From the NCBI RefSeq assembly GCF_900094625.1, contig NZ_FMAJ01000005.1, forward strand, positions 62,001-126,000: a stretch of DNA of 64,000 bases, in the 5' to 3' direction. The position numbers and the translations under genes are program-made. Below the pieces are notes generated by a model. It was not told the DNA's origin. It saw only the letters and a list, made by a program, of their open reading frames with translations, and ran no database searches. Below, one piece after another: positions 58,765 to 64,000 of the stretch. Position 1 is the first letter of the stretch; each line of letters begins with the position of its first letter. The stretch comes from Rhizobium aethiopicum (GTDB lineage Bacteria; Pseudomonadota; Alphaproteobacteria; Rhizobiales; Rhizobiaceae).

Positions 58765-59507
58765 ACGCGCCCATCCTCTCCGTTCGCAATATCGGCAAGA
58801 GCTTCGGCGGGATCCGCGCCGTAGACGGTGTTTCCTTCGAAGTGAGCAAGGGCGAGATCCTCGGGCTCATCGGCCCGAACGGGTCCGGCAAGTCGACGCT
58901 CTTCAATTGCATCCTCGGCCAATTGACGCCGGATGCCGGCGAAGTGACGGTCAACGGCAAGAAGGTCTCCGGCATGCGCGCCTCCGACCTTAACAAGCTC
59001 GGGGTCGGGCGCACCTTTCAGCAATTGTCGGTGTTTCCGAAAATGTCCGTGCTCGACAATATCATCCTTGCCGGACAGGAACATCATGGCACGATGTTGT
59101 CGCGGCTGTTCGGACCGAATGATGCGGGCCTGACGGTAGAGGCGGAGAAGATGATTTCCTTCTTCCGACTCGCTCATCTGAAAGATGCGCTAGCCGGCTC
59201 TCTTTCTTACGGTCAGCAGAAGCTGGTTGATGCTGCCATGGCCTTTATGGCGGGCCCGAGCCTCGTCTTGCTCGACGAACCGGCCGGCGGCGTCAACCTG
59301 ACCATGCTTGCCAACCTGAAGGACCGGCTTGTCGCCTACAATGCCGAGCATGGGACGACTTTCGTCGTCATCGAGCACAATATGGAATTCGTCATGAGCC
59401 TGTGTTCCCGCATCATCGTGCTGGCCGAAGGCAGCATAATCGCAGAGGGCACGCCCGACGAAATCCGCTCGAACCAGGCCGTCATCGACGCCTATCTCGG
59501 AGGCTGA
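58761..59507 (+). CDS. LivG-type ABC ATP-binding protein
   Basis: This 248-residue ATPase has Walker A GPNGSGKS near 37-44, a signature LSYGQQK near 152 and Walker B LVLLDEPAGG near 170. SYGQ in place of SGGQ is normal in LivG-type proteins. A C-terminal regulatory extension typical of LivG is present. It pairs with the LivF-type gene two bases downstream. Confidence 0.92.
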   Translation: MNAPILSVRNIGKSFGGIRAVDGVSFEVSKGEILGLIGPNGSGKSTLFNCILGQLTPDAGEVTVNGKKVSGMRASDLNKLGVGRTFQQLSVFPKMSVLDNIILAGQEHHGTMLSRLFGPNDAGLTVEAEKMISFFRLAHLKDALAGSLSYGQQKLVDAAMAFMAGPSLVLLDEPAGGVNLTMLANLKDRLVAYNAEHGTTFVVIEHNMEFVMSLCSRIIVLAEGSIIAEGTPDEIRSNQAVIDAYLGG

Positions 59508-59509
59508 GA

Positions 59510-60238
59510 ATGCTTGAACTGAAAAACATCCAAGGCGGCTACGGCAAGATCACCATCCTGAACGGCGTGTCGTTTTCCATTCCGAAAGCTTCGATTACCA
59601 CCGTCATCGGACCGAACGGCGCTGGCAAATCGACCGTCTTCAAGGCGATCTTCGGCCTCCTGAATATCCACTCCGGCCAGATTCTGCTCGACGGCCAGGA
59701 TGTGACCAGGCAAACGCCGCGGCAGATGATCGCCCACGGCGTCACCTATGTTCCCCAGGGGCGCAACGTTGTTCCGCAGCTCTCGGTCTACCACAATCTG
59801 GAGCTCGGCGGCATTACTGCAAGCGACCAGACGCGGGTGCGGCGGCGCATCGACATGGTGATGGATCAGTTCCCGATGCTGCGCAAGTTCAGCAACCGCA
59901 AGGCGATCGAACTGTCCGGCGGACAACAGAAGCAATTGGAGGTGGCTCGTGCCCTGCTGCTCGACCCGAAGCTGATCCTCATTGACGAACCGTCGATCGG
60001 CTTGTCTCCCAATCTCGTCCAGGAGGTCTTTCAGACGCTGATCCGACTGCGTGACCAGGGGGTCACTATCCTGATGGTGGAGCAGAACGCTAAGTCGGCT
60101 CTTGCAATGTCAGACTACGGCCTCGTTCTCGAACTCGGCCAGACCCGCATGCATGACAGGGCAGCCGCCCTGCTTGCCGATCCGCGTGTCGGACAACTTT
60201 TTCTCGGCGGCCACGTCGAGGCTCAACATGCACATTGA
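59510..60238 (+). CDS. LivF-type ABC ATP-binding protein
   Basis: This 242-residue ATPase has Walker A GPNGAGKS near 36-43, the signature LSGGQQKQL near 135 and Walker B LILIDEPSIGL near 155. ATG 59510 is right after the LivG stop; the open frame extends far upstream but lies within LivG. Its stop overlaps the SMP-30 gene. Confidence 0.92.
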   Translation: MLELKNIQGGYGKITILNGVSFSIPKASITTVIGPNGAGKSTVFKAIFGLLNIHSGQILLDGQDVTRQTPRQMIAHGVTYVPQGRNVVPQLSVYHNLELGGITASDQTRVRRRIDMVMDQFPMLRKFSNRKAIELSGGQQKQLEVARALLLDPKLILIDEPSIGLSPNLVQEVFQTLIRLRDQGVTILMVEQNAKSALAMSDYGLVLELGQTRMHDRAAALLADPRVGQLFLGGHVEAQHAH

Positions 60239-61094
60239 AGCGCTTGGCACCGCCGCAAGATTGGGAGAATGTCCGATCTGGTGCGGCGCGAGCCAGCGGC
60301 TTTGGTGGGTGGATGTCCTGACGCCGGCGCTATGGAGTTACGATCAGAAACGAGGGGTGATTGCCGAACATAAGGTGGCAGCCCGACGTATCGGTTCGCT
60401 CGCTCTGCGCAAGAAAGGTGGCCTGCTGCTCGCCTGCGACGACGGCTTGTACCAGTACGATCCAGAAGCAGAAACGCAGCTTTTTCTCGTCGATCCAGAG
60501 CCGGGACGACCCGGTCACCGGAAGAACGACGGAAGGGCGGACTGGGCGGGGAACTTCTGGATCGGCACATTACGGGAAACTGACTACGCACCGGTCGGCG
60601 CGATCTACTTGGTATCCCCGGAACTTTCAGTCGCCAAGCAATTCAGCGGGCTAGCTATTCCGAACGCCCTGGCTTTCGACCAGGAGCGGAGACGGGTCTA
60701 TTTCGCCGATACGCGCGCCTACACGATCTGGATGAGCGATTATGAAGCCGAAACAGGCCAAATCGGAGAGAGACGGGTCTTCGCGAGAACAGCAGCTCCT
60801 GCGCGCCCTGACGGAAGCTGTGTCGATGCCGAAGGGTTCCTCTGGAACGCTGAATATGCCGGGGGCCGGCTCGTGCGCTACAGCCCTGATGGAAGAATCG
60901 ATCGTGTACTCGACTTGCCCGTCAGCCATCCCACCAGTTGCTGCTTTGGAGGCGAGAACCTGGAGCAGCTCTGGGTTACGTCGGCAAGCGAGCCTCTTTC
61001 GACGGCCGAACGGCTGGCTGAGCCGCTTTCGGGCCGGCTGCTGGTCCTCGACGTCGGACTTCGGGGCAGGCCTGAATATCTCACCGACTTATAG
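60228..61094 (+). CDS. SMP-30/gluconolactonase-family protein
   Basis: This 288-residue protein has the SMP-30 six-bladed propeller. LGECPIWCGASQRLWWVDV gives the first metal-ligand Glu near residue 14, and GRADWAGNFWIGT (near 100-112) and RPDGSCVDAEGFLWNA (near 192-207) give the other Asn/Asp ligand positions. It would hydrolyse a sugar-acid or cyclic lactone. It overlaps the LivF gene by 11 bases. Its need in a shikimate operon is not obvious; it could open a lactone formed from quinate, dehydroshikimate or a co-imported sugar acid. Confidence 0.85.
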   Translation: MHIEALGTAARLGECPIWCGASQRLWWVDVLTPALWSYDQKRGVIAEHKVAARRIGSLALRKKGGLLLACDDGLYQYDPEAETQLFLVDPEPGRPGHRKNDGRADWAGNFWIGTLRETDYAPVGAIYLVSPELSVAKQFSGLAIPNALAFDQERRRVYFADTRAYTIWMSDYEAETGQIGERRVFARTAAPARPDGSCVDAEGFLWNAEYAGGRLVRYSPDGRIDRVLDLPVSHPTSCCFGGENLEQLWVTSASEPLSTAERLAEPLSGRLLVLDVGLRGRPEYLTDL

Positions 61095-61115
61095 TCCATC
61101 GAGAGGAGCTGCCGG

Positions 61116-63005
61116 ATGAAAACTTCGATTGCGACAGTGTCGATTAGCGGAGAACTCCCGGAAAAGCTAGAAGCGATCGCCAGAGCCGGGTTCGACGGTG
61201 TGGAAATCTTCGAGAATGACTTTCTTGCTTTCGCCGGCAGTCCGGGCGATGTCGGCCGGATGGTCCGCGATCGCGGACTGGAGATCACGCTCTTTCAGCC
61301 CTTCCGTGATTTCGAGGGCATGCCCGAACCCCTGCGCAGCCGCACCTTCGATCGCGCCGAGCGCAAATTCGACGTGATGCAGCAACTGGGCACCGAATTA
61401 ATCCTCGTTTGTTCCAATGTTTCTTCCGCCGCGCTCGGCGGCATCGATCGGGCAGCGGCAGATTTTCACGAACTCGGCGAGCGGGCAGCCAAGCGTGGCT
61501 TGAAGATTGGCTATGAGGCCCTCGCCTGGGGAAAGCACATCAACGATCATCGCGATGCCTGGGAAATCGTGCGCAGGGCCGGTCACCCGAATGTCGGCCT
61601 GATCCTCGACAGTTTCCACACGCTCTCGCGCAAGATAGATATCAATTCGATCCGATCGATTCCCAGGGAAAAGATCGTCATGGTGCAGCTTGCCGACGCG
61701 CCCCTGATAGATATGGATCTGCTTTATTGGAGTCGGCATTTCCGCAATATGCCCGGCGAAGGCGATCTCCCTGTTGCGGCGTTCGCGGCCGCCGTCGCCG
61801 ATACTGGCTATGACGGCTATTTTTCGCTGGAGATATTCAATGACCAGTTCCGCGGAGGCTCTACGCGTTCGATTGCCGCCGACGGACACCGTTCGCTGAT
61901 CTTTCTCGGCGATCAAGTCCGGCGTTCAGGCGCCGCCCCGAGTCTTTCGGTACGGCCGATGCCCCCGCGCGCGACCGTCGAAGGCATTGCCTTCGTGGAG
62001 TTTTCGGCAGACGAGGAAGAGGCTGCCGCTCTGATCCGCATGTTGGAAACCTTAGGTTTCCACAAGGAAGCAATCCATCGGAGCAAAGACGTAATCCTTT
62101 ACCGGCAAGGCGATATACGTCTTATCATCAATACCGATCGCGACGGTTATGCCGGCTCCTCATTTGCCATCCATGGAACGTCGGCCTACGCGATCGCACT
62201 GAAGGTCGACGATGCAACGGATGCTTTTGAAAGGGCCGTCGCGCTCGATGCTGAGCCCTTCAGCCAACCCGTCGTGCCGGGGGAGGTGGAAATACCGGCA
62301 ATCCGCGGCGTAGGTGGAGGGGTGATCTACCTGATAGATGACAAAAGCAATCTCGGCCGTTTTTCGGAAATCGACTTCATGCCTGTTGAAGACGAAACCG
62401 AGCCTGCTTCCGCCCATTTGCTCTATGTCGACCACATTGCGCAGACGGTCGCCTATGACGATATGCTGACCTGGCTGTTATTCTACACCTCGATATTCGA
62501 AGCGCGGAAAACGCCGATGGTCGACATCATCGATCCCGCCGGCGTGGTACGCAGCCAAGTGGTCGAGAATACATCCGGCTCGTTGCGCATTACGCTGAAC
62601 GGCGCGGAAAACCGGCGTACGCTGGCGGGCCATTTTATTGCCGAGACTTTCGGCTCCGGCGTGCAGCATCTTGCCTTCCATACCGACGACATTTTCGCAA
62701 CAGCAGCCAGGCTGCGGCAGAACGGTTTCAAACCACTCGCGATTTCGCCGAATTATTATGACGACCTCGAAGCCCGCTTCGGCTTGGATACGCAACTCAG
62801 TGATCGCCTGAAGGCGGATAACATCCTGTACGACCGGGATGAACACGGAGAGTACTTCCAGCTGTATAGTCCGACCTTCGGCGACGGTTTCTTCTTCGAG
62901 ATCGTACAACGCCGGGGCTATACGGGCTACGGAGCGGCCAATGCAATTTTTCGCATTGCAGCCCAGAAGAAGCATCTGAGGCCGGAAGGCATGCCAAGGC
63001 TTTAG
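61116..63005 (+). CDS. quiC: Hybrid 3-dehydroshikimate dehydratase (QuiC1-type)
   Basis: This 629-residue protein has an N-terminal AP-endonuclease-2 TIM barrel (1-275) joined to a 4-hydroxyphenylpyruvate-dioxygenase-like domain (about 285-629). The barrel has the metal ligands Glu134, Asp165, probably Gln191 and Glu239, and would dehydrate 3-dehydroshikimate to protocatechuate. The C-terminal domain retains all three iron ligands of HPPD (His440 in VDHIAQ, His518 in GVQHLAF, Glu595 in FFEIVQRRG). This domain pair is the hybrid QuiC1 layout. It ends the shikimate operon; protocatechuate ring-cleavage genes are not in the window. Confidence 0.88.
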   Translation: MKTSIATVSISGELPEKLEAIARAGFDGVEIFENDFLAFAGSPGDVGRMVRDRGLEITLFQPFRDFEGMPEPLRSRTFDRAERKFDVMQQLGTELILVCSNVSSAALGGIDRAAADFHELGERAAKRGLKIGYEALAWGKHINDHRDAWEIVRRAGHPNVGLILDSFHTLSRKIDINSIRSIPREKIVMVQLADAPLIDMDLLYWSRHFRNMPGEGDLPVAAFAAAVADTGYDGYFSLEIFNDQFRGGSTRSIAADGHRSLIFLGDQVRRSGAAPSLSVRPMPPRATVEGIAFVEFSADEEEAAALIRMLETLGFHKEAIHRSKDVILYRQGDIRLIINTDRDGYAGSSFAIHGTSAYAIALKVDDATDAFERAVALDAEPFSQPVVPGEVEIPAIRGVGGGVIYLIDDKSNLGRFSEIDFMPVEDETEPASAHLLYVDHIAQTVAYDDMLTWLLFYTSIFEARKTPMVDIIDPAGVVRSQVVENTSGSLRITLNGAENRRTLAGHFIAETFGSGVQHLAFHTDDIFATAARLRQNGFKPLAISPNYYDDLEARFGLDTQLSDRLKADNILYDRDEHGEYFQLYSPTFGDGFFFEIVQRRGYTGYGAANAIFRIAAQKKHLRPEGMPRL

Positions 63006-63173
63006 TTTTTCGATCTGGCACAGGCTTCAAACCATTGAGACGGAAGCGCTCTGAAGCCATTCGACCCGCCGGCAGATGCATCGCTCTTGGCAAGATGTAT
63101 GTTTGTGATGCTACGTTCAGCGAACCCTCGGACGCAAGAACTTACGGCGACATTTCGGCGGCTGCCGCCATTC

Positions 63174-64000
63174 CTATATCCGATAGACTCTTGCGGCGTT
63201 GTCGTGGAACAGCGCAATACGTTCGTCTTTAGAATAGCCGGCTGTGATGGACTTGAAGCTGTCCATAATCTTGTCATAGCTGCCGAACAGCTTGTCGACC
63301 GGGAAATTCGAAGCGAACATGCATCTTTCGACGCCGAAAGCCGCGAGTGCCTCTTCCACGTAAGGTCTGACGCTATCCACCGTCCACGTCCAATCTCCCA
63401 TGCCGAGGCCGGAGATCTTGCAGGCAACGTTGGGCGCCTGGGCCAGCATGCGCATTCCTGTTCGCCACCCTTCGAAGTGGCTCGGGCCATCGACCTGCAT
63501 ACCGGTGTGATTGAGAATGATCTGCACGTCCGGAAAGTCCCGCGCGAGTTCGAGGAATTCTTCCATCTGCCAGTAGTAGATCTGAAGGTCGAAGCTGAGG
63601 CCTCGCCGCGCCAGTTCCTTGAAGCCTCTGCGCCAGCCCGGCGTCCGACTGACTTCCGGTTCGGTCAGATAGGTTTTTGCGGCATCGTCATGAAAGTTCA
63701 TTGACTGTCGGATACCGCGGAAGTTCGCATACGACATGTGCTCGTCCAGGAGATCGCCGACGTCGCGCTTGCGCAAGTCGGCATATCCGACAATCCCGTG
63801 AGGGAAGCCGTGCTTGTCGGCGACATTTTGCAGCCAACGCGTCTCGCCTGCCGGATCCCTTGGATCATAACCAACATCCAGATGAACCGACTTCACAAGA
63901 TTCTGGTTCTTCGCATCGGCAAGGAAGTCTTCGATGAGGTAGGTCTTGTTGATCGCAGTATAGTCGCCGAACGCGGATGGCTTCACGCCATCGGACAGCC
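63174..64000 (-). CDS. Amidohydrolase-2 family protein, partial at the window edge
   Basis: About 275 C-terminal residues of a TIM-barrel metal-dependent hydrolase related to 2-pyrone-4,6-dicarboxylate lactonase and other amidohydrolase-2 members. The frame stays open to the window end, so the N terminus with the HxH metal motif lies outside. Visible features are QSMNFHDD near the middle, the LNHTGMQVD strand, the ACKISGLGM strand and the MFASNFPVD strand with its Asp. It is convergent with the shikimate operon and could open a lactone ring in aromatic or sugar catabolism. Confidence 0.85.
   Translation of the reverse strand, partial: LSDGVKPSAFGDYTAINKTYLIEDFLADAKNQNLVKSVHLDVGYDPRDPAGETRWLQNVADKHGFPHGIVGYADLRKRDVGDLLDEHMSYANFRGIRQSMNFHDDAAKTYLTEPEVSRTPGWRRGFKELARRGLSFDLQIYYWQMEEFLELARDFPDVQIILNHTGMQVDGPSHFEGWRTGMRMLAQAPNVACKISGLGMGDWTWTVDSVRPYVEEALAAFGVERCMFASNFPVDKLFGSYDKIMDSFKSITAGYSKDERIALFHDNAARVYRI

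Noticed and set aside
63026..63057. GGCTTC/GAAGCC inverted repeat after the dehydratase gene as a terminator
   Set aside because: The loop is long and no T-run follows, so it is not a convincing rho-independent terminator.
1..64000. CRISPR arrays, tRNA or rRNA genes, complete insertion sequences, replication origins
   Set aside because: No regularly spaced repeats, cloverleaf-like segments, rRNA-like stretches, transposases with flanking repeats or rep genes were seen on reading both strands; a tool-based scan was not possible.

Overview
The window is about 64 kb of GC-rich DNA that looks like an accessory, catabolic part of a Rhizobiales genome (Rhizobium, Agrobacterium or Sinorhizobium type). 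That placement is inferred from the density of ABC importers, GMC oxidoreductases, Gfo/Idh/MocA dehydrogenases and TIM-barrel sugar isomerases, from a DUF1127 mini-protein, and from the gene orders. I see no tRNA, rRNA, CRISPR array, complete insertion sequence, replication gene or core housekeeping gene, so a megaplasmid, chromid or chromosomal island is equally possible.

Layout. (1) 389-2731: a HAD phosphatase and a GH32 fructosidase behind two LacI-type operators. (2) 2732-4040: a DUF1127 protein with its terminator and a VOC protein. (3) 4298-20063: a divergent catabolic locus around a LacI regulator. The minus-strand operon encodes a CUT1-type ABC importer, an aldehyde dehydrogenase, an aspartase-family lyase and a HAD hydrolase. 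The plus-strand operon encodes a proline-racemase-family enzyme with a Ser/Cys pair, a GMC oxidoreductase, a cupin, an alpha/beta hydrolase, aspartate dehydrogenase, an SDR, a NIPSNAP protein and a GlcG/HbpS protein. Each arm has a copy of the same 12-bp operator, and two more copies lie in front of region 1. (4) 20643-28437: a DHDPS-family lyase or aldolase, an oligopeptide-type ABC importer with fused ATPases, an IclR regulator and a Gfo/Idh/MocA dehydrogenase. (5) 28603-32361: an unrecognised protein, an XRE-type regulator, a divergent Gfo/Idh/MocA homologue lacking its key residues, and a TIM-barrel isomerase. (6) 32715-43352, minus strand: a thiamine-diphosphate enzyme, a HisD/HpsN-type dehydrogenase, a second CUT1 importer and two GMC oxidoreductases. 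Divergently, 44007-48949 encodes a GH144-type glucanase, a class IV aminotransferase, an MFS transporter, a TIM-barrel isomerase and a VOC protein. (7) 49010-51758, minus strand: a GH3 protein, a HisN-like phosphatase and a DUF1349 protein. (8) 52065-53477: a TetR regulator divergent from a DUF1330 gene and an internally deleted hydrolase pseudogene. (9) 53674-64000: a LysR regulator and a shikimate-catabolic operon (shikimate dehydrogenase, branched-chain-amino-acid-type ABC importer, SMP-30 lactonase, hybrid 3-dehydroshikimate dehydratase), with a convergent amidohydrolase cut by the window end.

Three regulatory patterns emerged from direct reading. First, GTAAACGTTTTC occurs four times and probably marks a LacI regulon. 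Second, a direct hexamer repeat, TGACGC-N4-TGACGC, lies upstream of several units in regions 4 to 7 and inside the promoter shared by the XRE gene and its divergent neighbour, which suggests an undescribed XRE regulon joining them. Third, all four ABC operons have a strong, unrelated hairpin directly after the solute-binding-protein gene. All functions are inferred from sequence. Substrates of regions 3, 4 and 6 are unknown.
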